From positions 1,736,001 to 1,800,000 of the forward strand of contig NZ_JBDZDQ010000001.1 in the NCBI RefSeq assembly GCF_040049295.1: a stretch of 64,000 nt of DNA, given 5' to 3'. Under the pieces are notes generated by a model that searched no databases, had not been told where the DNA came from, and saw nothing but the letters and a program-made list of their open reading frames with translations. Positions 26,441 through 34,483 of the stretch are shown here, one piece after another. The DNA comes from Sphingomonas sp. KR3-1. Lineage in GTDB: Bacteria > Pseudomonadota > Alphaproteobacteria > Sphingomonadales > Sphingomonadaceae. The position numbers were made by a program, and so were the translations under genes. Each line of letters starts with the position of its first letter. Within the stretch, counting starts at the first letter, position 1.

Positions 26441-26478
26441 ATTGTGTTCGCCCACGCCATTACGCAGGCGAACACAAT
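26441..26478. repeat. Perfect 12-bp inverted repeat upstream of ptsP
   Basis: ATTGTGTTCGCC (26441-26452) and GGCGAACACAAT (26467-26478) are exact inverted copies with a 14-base spacer. It lies between the stop of the secreted-protein gene and the ptsP start, both minus strand. There is no T-tract. It may be a terminator hairpin or a protein-binding site. Confidence 0.6.
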
Positions 26479-26495
26479 TCCTTGGGCATGCCCGA

Positions 26496-27116
26496 TCAGC
26501 GCTGAAGGCTGGCCAGCTGCCCCTGCCAGGCGCGATCAGCGACGCGCCAGGCGTCGTAATCGCGGTAGAAGTCGGTGAACGGCGCCTCGAGCCGCGGCAG
26601 CGCCTCCATCGCGAAGGCCGCGAACCGGTCCGGGCTCACCTGCGCCGCCTCGGCCAGCACAGCGCGGGCAACCCGGCAGAAGCCGGTCTGCGCGGGCGGC
26701 TGGGCGAAGAAATTGTAAACGCGGGTCATGTCGCGGTCGTGCCGCGAATCCCAACCCACGCCGTAGCGCGCGCGATACTGCGCCTTCACCGCCAGATCGG
26801 CGGCGGCGAGCGGCGCCCGGTGCCGGCCGAGCATCGCATTATAGGCCGCAACCGTCTCGCGCTCCGCCACGTCGCGGCAACCGAGCGCCGCGACGTTGAG
26901 CGCGGCGCGGACGTGCCACGCCGTCTCTTCGCGCGAGATGCCGAGATTGACGGTCATGTAATGCCCGTCCCCGGCAATCGCCGGGATCAGCTGGTTCGGT
27001 GCCGAACCCGCCGGCGGCAGCGGCCACGCGCCTTCACTGGTCTGATATTGCGCATGCGCAGGCAGCGCGCACGCGAGTGCAACAAGCGCCGCAGCGCCCC
27101 GAATAATCGTCTTCAT
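26496..27116 (-). CDS. Hypothetical exported protein
   Basis: 206 residues with a signal peptide ending PAHAQYQT (about residue 22). The mature protein is helical, Arg/Ala-rich, and has two Cys (LGCRDVAE, GFCRVAR). No domain recognised. ATG 27116 has GGGGGG upstream. It is the only gene upstream of ptsP on this strand and is separated from it by a perfect inverted repeat. Confidence 0.7.
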   Translation of the reverse strand: MKTIIRGAAALVALACALPAHAQYQTSEGAWPLPPAGSAPNQLIPAIAGDGHYMTVNLGISREETAWHVRAALNVAALGCRDVAERETVAAYNAMLGRHRAPLAAADLAVKAQYRARYGVGWDSRHDRDMTRVYNFFAQPPAQTGFCRVARAVLAEAAQVSPDRFAAFAMEALPRLEAPFTDFYRDYDAWRVADRAWQGQLASLQR

Positions 27117-27226
27117 GCAAGAAACCCCCCGGTCTCTAATCCCCGGAGCCAGCCTCGCGCATCGCGCTGAATCCGCCCTCAATAATCCTTGTGAATCAGT
27201 CGTTTACCGGCTCGATTCGTCGCAAA

Positions 27227-27253
27227 TTGCAACCGCCTGCGAAACGGTTGCAA
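27227..27253. promoter_or_regulatory. Inverted repeat TTGCAACCG-N9-CGGTTGCAA, candidate operator
   Basis: Exact 9-bp arms with a 9-base centre lie in the 193-bp divergent gap between the exported protein (start 27116) and the PadR gene. No regulator is assigned. It could serve either gene. Confidence 0.45.
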
Positions 27254-27276
27254 CTCACAATACTGTGTGATACATA

Positions 27277-27289
27277 GTATGCGTCATAC
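27277..27289. promoter_or_regulatory. Candidate PadR operator GTATG-CGT-CATAC
   Basis: This short perfect dyad lies about 20-30 bp before the PadR start codon, in a locally AT-rich patch that also contains TAGTAT (possible -10). PadR regulators commonly repress their own operon from such sites. Inferred. Confidence 0.45.
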
Positions 27290-27309
27290 ACGATATGAGG
27301 CACAGGCAG

Positions 27310-27651
27310 ATGCCGATCGAAGAAGACCTGTTCGAGAAGTTGCGCATCGAGCTGCGACGCGGCTCGCTGGTGCTGGCGGTGCTCGGCGCGCTGCGCGAGG
27401 AGCGTTATGGCTACACGCTGCGCACCAGCCTGGAGGAAGCCGGGCTGCCGATCGACGAAGGGGCGCTCTACCCGCTGCTGCGCCGGCTCGAGAGCCAGGG
27501 ACTGCTGACCAGCGAATGGCGCGAGGAGGCCAAGCGCAACAAGCGCTTCTACCGGCTGACGCCGGTGGGTCTCGACGTGCTCGGCCAGCTGCTCGCCGAA
27601 TGGAACGCAATCTCCGAATCGATCCTCCGCCTGACGCAGGGAGACAAGTGA
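27310..27651 (+). CDS. PadR family transcriptional regulator
   Basis: 113 residues, the compact winged-helix PadR-s2 type: LRRGSLVLAVLGALREERYGYTL, then GALYPLLRRLESQGLL and the wing REEAKRNKRFYRLTPVG. ATG 27310 has GAGG nine bases upstream; ATG 27295 is an in-frame alternative adding five residues. Its stop shares one base with the start of the next gene (TGATG), so it is coupled to its probable target, a HAAS-type membrane protein. Candidate operators lie just upstream. Confidence 0.88.
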   Translation: MPIEEDLFEKLRIELRRGSLVLAVLGALREERYGYTLRTSLEEAGLPIDEGALYPLLRRLESQGLLTSEWREEAKRNKRFYRLTPVGLDVLGQLLAEWNAISESILRLTQGDK

Positions 27652-28604
27652 TGGACCTGATCGAACGCTATCTCGGCGCGGTGCGCTGGAACCTGCCGGC
27701 TGCCAAGGCCGACGACATCATCGCCGAGCTGGCCGACCTGATCGCCGCGCGGATCGAGGATCGCGAGGAAGCGCTGCGCCGTCCGCTCCGCAGCGAGGAA
27801 GTGAGCCAGCTGCTGCGCGAGTTCGGCCATCCGCTCGCGGTCGCCGGCCAATATCACGGCCAGCGCGCGCTGATCGGATCGGAGGTGTTCCCCTTCTACT
27901 GGTTCGTGCTCAAGGTCGTGCTCGCCATCGTTGCGGTGATCGAGCTGGTGCAGATCGGTGGAGCGATGGTGGTGGGCGACTTCAGCCGCGCGCTCCTGCA
28001 CGGCTCCAGCGGGCTGGTGCATTCGCTGATCTACAATGCCGCGCTGGTGACGATCGGCTTCGCGGTGATCGAGCGCACCGGCTGGCTCGACGACTATCTC
28101 GCCAAGTGGAAGCCCGAAGAGCTGCCCGATCTCCCCAAGCTGCGCCTCGACCTGCCGCCGAAGAAGCGCTGGGAGCCGGTGTTCCAGATTGCCTTCGGCC
28201 TCGCGTTCCTCGCCTGGTGGGCAGGCGCCTTCCCGATCGTCTTCGTGCCGCACGACGCCAGGATCAACCTGGTCGGCGCGCCGATATGGACCCAGCTCTA
28301 CTGGCCGGTGATCGCGCTGGTCTCGACGCGCCTGCTGCTCAACCTGGTCAGCCTGCTTCGCCCGGCCTGGAAGCCGCTGCGCGCCGCGCTGATCCTCGGC
28401 AGCACCGCCGGCACGCTGCTGATCGCCAGGGCGCTGCACGCGGTGAGCCAGATCGTGATCGTCACCGGCAGCGACGCGGACAAGGTCGCCCAGGTCCAGC
28501 AGGGCCTCGACAAGGGCCTGTCGATCGCCGTGATCGCGGTCGCCGCCCTATCCGCCTTCGAATGCGCGAAGGAGCTGTACCAGCTCTACCGGGAGCGCCG
28601 CTGA
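27651..28604 (+). CDS. HAAS-domain membrane protein partnered with PadR
   Basis: 317 residues. The N-terminal 75 residues form a HAAS-type helical domain (MDLIERYLGAVRWNLP, then ADDIIAELADLIAARIEDREE, SEEVSQLLREFGHP). About six membrane segments follow, with a cytoplasmic Pro-rich loop (KLRLDLPPKKRWEP). The PadR plus HAAS two-gene module is widespread; the HAAS protein is thought to sense membrane state. Overlap with padR by one base. Confidence 0.78.
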   Translation: MDLIERYLGAVRWNLPAAKADDIIAELADLIAARIEDREEALRRPLRSEEVSQLLREFGHPLAVAGQYHGQRALIGSEVFPFYWFVLKVVLAIVAVIELVQIGGAMVVGDFSRALLHGSSGLVHSLIYNAALVTIGFAVIERTGWLDDYLAKWKPEELPDLPKLRLDLPPKKRWEPVFQIAFGLAFLAWWAGAFPIVFVPHDARINLVGAPIWTQLYWPVIALVSTRLLLNLVSLLRPAWKPLRAALILGSTAGTLLIARALHAVSQIVIVTGSDADKVAQVQQGLDKGLSIAVIAVAALSAFECAKELYQLYRERR

Positions 28605-28620
28605 GGCGCTCCCCAGGGCA

Positions 28621-29652
28621 TCAGGCCGCGCGCTTCTCCAGCGCGTGCGCGGCCTCGGCCATCAGCGTGGCGATGATGTCGGCCACCGGCTCTTCCTTCG
28701 AGACCATGCCGACCGACTGGCCCGCCATCACGCTGCCATGCTCGACATCGCCGTCGATCACGGCGCGGCGCAGCGCCCCGGCCCAGTAATGCTCGATCTG
28801 GAGCTGGGCTTCCATCATCTCGATCTTGCCGTCGTCGAGCAGCTGGGCGACTTCGCGCTGCTTGGCGGTGAACAGCTCGCCCGCGGCATTCTTGAGCGCG
28901 CGGACGGGGATGACGGGCAGGCGCGGATCGATCTGGACGCTGGCGATCGCGTCGCGCGCCGAGGCGCGGATGAACGCCTTCTTGAAGTTCGCGTGCGCGA
29001 TGCACTCGCTGGCGCAGACGAAGCGCGTGCCGAGCTGGACGCCGGCCGCACCCATGTCGAGATAGCCGGCGATCGCCTCGCCGCGGCCGATGCCGCCGGC
29101 GACGAAGACGGGGACCTGCTCGGCGACTTCGGGCAGGATCTCCTGCGCGAGCACGCTGGTCGAGACCGGGCCGATATGGCCGCCGGCTTCCATGCCCTCT
29201 ACCACCAGCGCATCGACGCCCGAACGGATCAGCTTCTTGGCGAGGCTGAGCGCCGGCGCGAAGCAGATCAGCTTGGCGCCATTCGCCTTGATCGCATCGA
29301 GCGAACCCGCGGGCGGCAGGCCGCCGGCGAGGACGACATGGCCGACCTCATGCTTGTTGCAGACTTCGATCAGCTCGAAGAGCTGCGGGTGCATCGTGAT
29401 CAGGTTTACGCCGAAGGGCCTGGCGGTGAGCGCCTTGGTGCCGGCGATCTCCTTGTCGAGCAGCTCGGGGCTCATCGCGCCGCACGCGATCACGCCGAAG
29501 CCGCCGGCATTGGAGATGGCGGCAACCAGGTTGCGCTCCGACACCCAGGACATGGCGCCACCCAGGATGGCGACTTCGGAACCGAGGAACGCGCAGCCGC
29601 GGGCCATGCGGCGGGTCAGGCGCTCGGCGCCGACGGAAGATGCATTGGTCAT
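28621..29652 (-). CDS. NAD(P)H-dependent flavin oxidoreductase, nitronate monooxygenase-like
   Basis: 343 residues, FMN-binding TIM barrel of the NMO/2-nitropropane dioxygenase family: GSEVAILGGAMSWVS, NAGGFGVIACGAMSP, VVEGMEAGGHIGP, VPVFVAGGIGRGEAIAGYLDMGAAGVQLGTRF. Nitronate monooxygenases detoxify propionate-3-nitronate; the FabK enoyl-ACP reductase branch has a similar fold, so the substrate is uncertain. It is convergent with the HAAS gene at a 16-bp gap. Confidence 0.85.
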   Translation of the reverse strand: MTNASSVGAERLTRRMARGCAFLGSEVAILGGAMSWVSERNLVAAISNAGGFGVIACGAMSPELLDKEIAGTKALTARPFGVNLITMHPQLFELIEVCNKHEVGHVVLAGGLPPAGSLDAIKANGAKLICFAPALSLAKKLIRSGVDALVVEGMEAGGHIGPVSTSVLAQEILPEVAEQVPVFVAGGIGRGEAIAGYLDMGAAGVQLGTRFVCASECIAHANFKKAFIRASARDAIASVQIDPRLPVIPVRALKNAAGELFTAKQREVAQLLDDGKIEMMEAQLQIEHYWAGALRRAVIDGDVEHGSVMAGQSVGMVSKEEPVADIIATLMAEAAHALEKRAA

Positions 29653-29690
29653 CCCCCCGCCTAGCCCCGCTAGCGCCCATGGGGCAAGGG

Positions 29691-30476
29691 TCAGGGTGCG
29701 CGGCGCGTCTGGCTATAGTCGATGCGGATCGACACCCAGGCGCCGACCATCAGCTTGTTGTCGACGCGCGGCGCCCGCACGAGGAACTGGAACGCGGCCT
29801 GGCGCACCGATCCCGCAAAGCCCGTGCCGACCGTTTCGCCGAGTTCGTAGCAATCCTCGACCCGGTTGCGCGGCGCGGTGCGGCAGGCGACCAGCCCATA
29901 ACCCGGATAGCGTGCGCGATTCTCGTTGATATAGGGCTGGAGCTCGGCGTTGCGCGGCTCGCGCACCCATTCCGCGGCATAGAGCGTCTCACCATGCCGG
30001 CCCTTGCCGACCGCCGGCGTGTCGCTCTTGCCGCCCCCGCCGCCGGCATCGGCGGTCTCGGCGCTGTCGCCATCGCTGGTCGAGGGATGGGTCGGCGCCT
30101 TGGAGATGTCGCCCTGCTGATAGTCGTTGCGGCTGAGCTTGAGGAAGGTCGGCGGGCCGACGGGCACCGGCGTCTCGACCGGAGACGGCACCGGCGGCTT
30201 GGGCTGGGTCTGCGCCTGAGCCTGCTGCTTCTGCGCGCTCGCGCGCTTCTGGACCTTCTTCTGCGAGGTCTTCTTGTCCGGGCTGTCCTCGCCCTTCGAC
30301 GCCTCGATCCCGAACACGGTGGTGCGCCCGCTCTGCTTGCGGCCCGGCAGGGGCGGCACGAAGAACAGCAGCAGCAGGATGAGCAGCAGCTCGACGATGA
30401 TCGCGAACAGCAAGGCCGCGCTGCGCCTGCGCAGCAGCCCCGAATCAGCAAAGAGACGGGAGCGCAGCCACATCAT
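29691..30476 (-). CDS. TonB-like single-span envelope protein
   Basis: 261 residues. A basic N-terminus and one strong membrane span (about 22-42), then a Lys/Gln-rich and Pro-rich stretch (KKTSQKKVQKRA, QTQPKPPVPSPVETPVPVGPP), a Gly/Asp-rich linker, and a C-terminal domain (about 190-258) whose pattern (VRQAAFQFLV, MVGAWVSIRIDY) resembles the TonB C-terminal beta fold. No ExbB/ExbD neighbours. It may be a degenerate or specialised energy transducer. The start could be either of two adjacent ATGs (30476 or 30473). Confidence 0.65.
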   Translation of the reverse strand: MMWLRSRLFADSGLLRRRSAALLFAIIVELLLILLLLFFVPPLPGRKQSGRTTVFGIEASKGEDSPDKKTSQKKVQKRASAQKQQAQAQTQPKPPVPSPVETPVPVGPPTFLKLSRNDYQQGDISKAPTHPSTSDGDSAETADAGGGGGKSDTPAVGKGRHGETLYAAEWVREPRNAELQPYINENRARYPGYGLVACRTAPRNRVEDCYELGETVGTGFAGSVRQAAFQFLVRAPRVDNKLMVGAWVSIRIDYSQTRRAP

Positions 30477-30583
30477 CACAATCCTGCCCCAACCATGCCG
30501 ACACGGCGGCAGCGCGACCGAAATGGGGCAGCATCGCGCCGCATGTTACCGTTCGTTGCAGGCGTCGCGGCGAACCGGAGTGG

Positions 30584-31855
30584 TCAGGCCGCCTCGTCGG
30601 TCGCGTCGAGGCCGTAGGCGGTGTGGAGGATGCGCACCGCCAGCTCGGTCTCGTCCTCGTTGATCAGCACGCTGACCTTGATCTCCGAGGTGGTGATCGC
30701 CTGGATGTTGATCCCGCGCTCGCCGAGCGTCTTGAACATCGCCGCGGCGACGCCTGCATGGCTGCGCATGCCGACGCCGACCACCGAGATCTTGGCGACG
30801 CGGGTATCCTGGATCAGCTCCGCGAAGCCGATGCTCGCCTTGGCCTGGGTGAGCGTCTCGATCGAGCGCGCCAGGTCGGCGGCCGGCACGGTGAAGGTCA
30901 CGTCGGTCGCGCTCGCCGAACCCGCGCTCTGGTGCGCGATGTTCTGGATGATCATGTCGACATTGATGTTCGCCGCGGCGAGCGGGTCGAAGATCGTCGC
31001 CACCGCGCCGGGCTTGTCCGGCACCGAGGTGAGCGTGATCTTGGCTTCGTTCTTGTCGTGCGCGATGCCGGTGATGAGCTGGCTTTCCACGTCCTGTATC
31101 TCCTCTTCGCCCACGATCATCGTGCCGGGCAGCGTGTCCGCCATCGGTGCGTTCTCGCCGGTGAACGACGACAGCACCTGCACGCGGACCTGTTCCTTCA
31201 TCGCCAGACCCACCGAGCGCGTCTGGAGCACCTTGGCCCCGACGCTGGCGAGCTCGAGCATTTCTTCGTACGTCACCTTCTTGAGCTTGCGGGCCCGGGG
31301 CACGATGCGCGGATCGGTGGTGTAGACCCCGTCCACATCGGTATAAATGTCGCAGCGATCGGCCTTGACCGCCGCCGCCACCGCCACCGCCGAGGTATCC
31401 GATCCGCCGCGGCCGAGCGTGGTGATGCGGCCTTCATGCATGCCCTGGAAGCCCGGGATCACCGCGACCTCGCGTGCTTCCATGCTGGCGAGCAGCGGGC
31501 CGGTCTCGATGTCGCCGATGCGCGCCTTGGCGAAGGCGTCGTCGGTGTGGATCGGCAGCTGCCAGCCGAGCCAGGAGCGCGCCGGCACGCCGAGCGCCTG
31601 GAGCGTGATCGCGAGCAGGCCCGAGGTGATCTGCTCGCCCGCGGCGACGACCACGTCATATTCGCGCGGATCGTAGAGCGAGCTCGCCTCGCGGCAGAAA
31701 TTGACCAGCCGGTCGGTCTCGCCGGCCATCGCCGAGACGACCACCGCGACCTGATTGCCGGCTTCCCATTCGCGTTTGACGCGCGCGGCGACGTTCCGGA
31801 TGCGCTCGATGCCCGCCATCGAGGTGCCGCCGAACTTCATCACGATACGCGCCAT
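30584..31855 (-). CDS. lysC: Aspartate kinase
   Basis: 423 residues: the kinase domain begins MARIVMKFGGTSMAG (KFGGTS signature), with GRGGSDTSAVAVAAA and DVDGVYTTDPR. Two C-terminal ACT domains (about 270-420) should carry feedback inhibition. First step of the Lys/Thr/Met pathway. ATG 31855 is the standard start; a longer in-frame extension to 32050 has no family support. It shares an 82-bp divergent promoter region with ubiG. Confidence 0.95.
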   Translation of the reverse strand: MARIVMKFGGTSMAGIERIRNVAARVKREWEAGNQVAVVVSAMAGETDRLVNFCREASSLYDPREYDVVVAAGEQITSGLLAITLQALGVPARSWLGWQLPIHTDDAFAKARIGDIETGPLLASMEAREVAVIPGFQGMHEGRITTLGRGGSDTSAVAVAAAVKADRCDIYTDVDGVYTTDPRIVPRARKLKKVTYEEMLELASVGAKVLQTRSVGLAMKEQVRVQVLSSFTGENAPMADTLPGTMIVGEEEIQDVESQLITGIAHDKNEAKITLTSVPDKPGAVATIFDPLAAANINVDMIIQNIAHQSAGSASATDVTFTVPAADLARSIETLTQAKASIGFAELIQDTRVAKISVVGVGMRSHAGVAAAMFKTLGERGINIQAITTSEIKVSVLINEDETELAVRILHTAYGLDATDEAA

Positions 31856-31937
31856 GGAAAGAGCCTGTCTGCTTTGCGGGCTTGGTCCCAGCCTGCGCGG
31901 GGATGACGATAATGGGGCGCCCTGATAGGAGCGGCGC

Positions 31938-32669
31938 ATGGCAAGCGCAACCAAAGCAACTATTGACCCGCGTGAAGCTGAGCATTTCGGCAAGCTGGCG
32001 GCCGATTGGTGGAATCCCAAGGGCTCCTCGGCGATGCTCCACAAGCTCAATCCGGCGCGGCTCGGCTATGTCCGCGCCGCGATCGACACGCATTGGGGCG
32101 GGGACGGCGCGAGCTTCACGCCGCTCGCCGGCAGGACCGCGATCGACGTCGGCTGCGGCGCCGGGCTGCTCGCCGAGCCGCTCGCCCGGCTGGGCGCGAC
32201 GATGACCGGGATCGACGCGGCGCCCGAGAATATCGGCGCCGCCCGCGCCCACGCCGCCGCGACCGGGCTCGACATCGATTATGTCGCCGGCGGGATCGAG
32301 AACCTGCCCGGCCGGACCTTCGACCTCGTCACCTCGATGGAAGTGATCGAGCATGTCACCGATCCGGCGGCATTCGTCGGCGCGCTGGCCGGCGCGCTGG
32401 CCGAGGGCGGATTAATGATCCTCTCGACCCCCAATCGCACCCTCGCCTCGCGCATCGCGATGATCACGTTTGCCGAGGGCACGGGCGCGATCCCCGAGGG
32501 CACGCACGACTGGAGCAAGTTCCTCCGCCCCGAGGAGCTGGAGGCATTGCTGGTCGCCGCGGGCATGAAGGTGATCGACCGCACCGGCCTGGGCTTCTCG
32601 CCCGCGCGAGGCTTCGTCACCGGCACGCGCGAGACGCTCAATTATCTGGTGACTGCGGTGCGCGCCTAG
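31938..32669 (+). CDS. ubiG: Ubiquinone biosynthesis O-methyltransferase UbiG
   Basis: 243 residues, class I SAM methyltransferase: IDPREAEHFGKLAADWWNP, the SAM-binding motif IDVGCGAGLLAEPLARLGA, VTSMEVIEHVTDP and LRPEELEALLVAAG. It methylates both O-methyl positions in ubiquinone synthesis. Its stop TAG overlaps the opposite-strand stop of the next gene in a shared CTAG. Confidence 0.95.
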   Translation: MASATKATIDPREAEHFGKLAADWWNPKGSSAMLHKLNPARLGYVRAAIDTHWGGDGASFTPLAGRTAIDVGCGAGLLAEPLARLGATMTGIDAAPENIGAARAHAAATGLDIDYVAGGIENLPGRTFDLVTSMEVIEHVTDPAAFVGALAGALAEGGLMILSTPNRTLASRIAMITFAEGTGAIPEGTHDWSKFLRPEELEALLVAAGMKVIDRTGLGFSPARGFVTGTRETLNYLVTAVRA

Positions 32670-33235
32670 GGCTTCTGCCCGAAGTCCAGCACCGCCAGCG
32701 CGCCGATATCGAGCGTCTGCCTGGCCGTGTTGACGTGCAGCGCCGCGGCGAGCTCGCCCTTGGCATAGTCGCGGTCGGCATGGCCGGCGACCTTGTAGAG
32801 CTTCCACTCCGGCCCGACGGTGACGCCTTCGCCGAACACCTTGGTATAGGGCGCGGCGGCGAGCTGGAGCTGGGCCGCGGCGATGGTGGCGCTGGTAGTG
32901 CCGTCCGCCGGCTTCTCGACCCGCGCGTAAAAGGCGATGAGGATCTTGTCGCCCTTCTTCGCCCCTGCCTGGAGCGGCGAGTTGACGCCGACACTCCACA
33001 CATTGCCGCCGCCCGGCGTTTCGATGCGGATCGCCTTGCCGAATTGGACCTTGGGGTCCTTGATCGGCGTCGGCTTGGCGCCGCCCGGCAGGCCATAGAC
33101 CTGGAAACTGTCCGGATTCGCATTGTTGAGGATGTCGGGCTCTGCCGCCGCTGCTGGCGCGGTCTGCGCGCGCGGCGCGGATGCCCCTGCCGGAACCGAT
33201 AGAGCAATGGCGGCAAGCGCCAGTCGCTTGAGCAT
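32666..33235 (-). CDS. Exported carbohydrate-binding-like protein
   Basis: 189 residues with a signal peptide (about 1-24). The mature part follows the jelly-roll pattern of CBM4/9-like domains: an early GKAIRIETPGGGNVWSVGVNSPL segment, ILIAFYARVEKP, a Tyr/Trp pair near EWKLYKVAG, and ending LDIGALAVLDFG. No catalytic domain is attached, so it probably binds a glycan or assists a hydrolase. A LacI-type operator core sits 65-75 bp upstream, consistent with sugar control. GGGGAGG before ATG 33235. Confidence 0.68.
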   Translation of the reverse strand: MLKRLALAAIALSVPAGASAPRAQTAPAAAAEPDILNNANPDSFQVYGLPGGAKPTPIKDPKVQFGKAIRIETPGGGNVWSVGVNSPLQAGAKKGDKILIAFYARVEKPADGTTSATIAAAQLQLAAAPYTKVFGEGVTVGPEWKLYKVAGHADRDYAKGELAAALHVNTARQTLDIGALAVLDFGQKP

Positions 33236-33299
33236 GTCTGCCTCCCCTTCGTTATTTTGAGGCGAGGCTATGCGCCTGTCCGGGAGGTTTCAACGAAAA

Positions 33300-33312
33300 T
33301 GTTAGCGCTACC
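33300..33312. promoter_or_regulatory. LacI-family type operator (core TAGCGCTA)
   Basis: TGTTAGCGCTACC contains the 8-bp palindrome TAGCGCTA (33303-33310), the common core of LacI/GalR-family operators of sugar genes in alphaproteobacteria and xanthomonads. It lies upstream of the carbohydrate-binding-like gene. No LacI gene occurs in the window. Confidence 0.5.
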
Positions 33313-33314
33313 TG

Positions 33315-33686
33315 TCAGAACAGCCGGCCGCCGTTCGGGACGGACTGCGACGGGTGGAACAGCACGACCTTCCCTTCCGCATCGGGGAAGCCGAGCGTCA
33401 GCACTTCGGACATGAACTTGCCGATCTGGCGGGGTGGAAAATTGACCACCGCGACGACCTGGAGCCCGGGCAGCTGCTCGAGCGCATAATGTTCGGTGAT
33501 CTGCGCCGAGGAGCGCTTGCGGCCGATCGCCGGACCGAAATCGATCAGCAGCTTGAACGCCGGCTTGCGCGCCTCGGGAAAAGGCTCTGCCACAACGATC
33601 GTGCCGATGCGGATATCGACGGCGAGGAACTGGTCGAACTCGATCGTCTCGGCGGCCGGCGCGGCGGGATCATGGGTGACGTGCAT
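33315..33686 (-). CDS. csaA: tRNA-binding domain protein, CsaA-like
   Basis: 123 residues, a single EMAP/OB-fold tRNA-binding domain: FDQFLAVDIRIGTIVVAEPFPEARKPAFKL, ITEHYALEQLPG, QVVAVVNFPPRQIGKFMSEVLTLGF, and the ending FHPSQSVPNGGRLF. CsaA proteins bind tRNA and have been called chaperones; the true role is uncertain. ATG 33686. Divergent from the endonuclease III-like gene. Confidence 0.9.
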   Translation of the reverse strand: MHVTHDPAAPAAETIEFDQFLAVDIRIGTIVVAEPFPEARKPAFKLLIDFGPAIGRKRSSAQITEHYALEQLPGLQVVAVVNFPPRQIGKFMSEVLTLGFPDAEGKVVLFHPSQSVPNGGRLF

Positions 33687-33738
33687 GCCCCGCCCCTTGC
33701 CACCTCGGCACTGCCGCCGCCAGCCGGACATTGCGCTT

Positions 33739-33753
33739 GTTCTATCTTTGTTC
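33739..33753. promoter_or_regulatory. LexA/SOS box (GTTC-N7-GTTC) of the nth-like/ung unit
   Basis: GTTCTATCTTTGTTC matches the alphaproteobacterial LexA direct repeat with an AT-rich centre. It ends 12 bases before the start codon of the endonuclease III-like gene, in the divergent gap with csaA. SOS control is inferred. Confidence 0.78.
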
Positions 33754-33765
33754 TATGTCCTCACC

Positions 33766-34452
33766 ATGCAACCCGGCTTCGGCTTTTTCGGGCATGACGA
33801 TATCCTGCGCTGGCAGGCGGCGCTGGAGCCGATGCGCGCGCTGGCCGGGCCGCTGCCGCGGCGCACGCCGATCGGAGCGCTGGTCAAGTCGATGATCAGC
33901 GGGCGGACGCAGGACGCGGTATCGCTCGCCGCCTATGACCGGCTGGTCGCCGCGTTCGGCACGCCGGGCCAGGTGCTGGCAGCCGACCCGGCCCAGGTCC
34001 TGCGCTGCATCGGCGCCGTCACCCATGCCGAGGACAAGGCAGGCTATGTGATCGGCGCGCTCGGGCGGATCGCGGCGGAGCGCCGCGGCTTCGACCTGGG
34101 CTTTCTTGGCGCGCTGCCGCTCGACGAAGCGCTTGCCTGGCTCGAGCGGCTGCCGGGCGTGGGGCGCAAGGTCGCCGCGGCGACGCTCAACGGCAGCACG
34201 CTCGATCGGCCGGTGCTGATCGTCGACGGCCATGTCTGCCGGGTGCTCCAGCGGCTTGGGCTGGTCCACCGCAATGCCGATGCGCGCCACGCCAGCGAGG
34301 CGGTGACCGGCGCGATGCCCGAATGGCAGGGCCGCGACTTTCTCGACTTCCATATCGGCACCAAGAAGCTGGGTCAGACTTTGTGCCGCTTCGACGCGAC
34401 CGACTGCGCGCGCTGCCCGCTGCGCCACCACTGCCGCTCCGCCAGCCGTTGA
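33766..34452 (+). CDS. Endonuclease III-like DNA glycosylase/AP lyase
   Basis: 228 residues. HhH-GPD fold: [15 protein letters not shown], helix-hairpin-helix [14 protein letters not shown] with the catalytic Lys, [14 protein letters not shown] with the catalytic Asp, and a C-terminal 4Fe-4S loop C-x6-C-x2-C-x5-C ([18 protein letters not shown]). It removes oxidised pyrimidines or a related lesion; it differs enough from canonical Nth (GRTQDA for LSAQ..D) to be a paralogue. An SOS box precedes it, and ung follows 31 bp after its stop, forming a repair operon. ATG 33766 is the start; the longer upstream frame overlaps csaA. Confidence 0.87.
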   Translation: MQPGFGFFGHDDILRWQAALEPMRALAGPLPRRTPIGALVKSMISGRTQDAVSLAAYDRLVAAFGTPGQVLAADPAQVLRCIGAVTHAEDKAGYVIGALGRIAAERRGFDLGFLGALPLDEALAWLERLPGVGRKVAAATLNGSTLDRPVLIVDGHVCRVLQRLGLVHRNADARHASEAVTGAMPEWQGRDFLDFHIGTKKLGQTLCRFDATDCARCPLRHHCRSASR

Positions 34453-34483
34453 CAGCGCCGCGCCGCTTGGCGGACAGGGGGGC

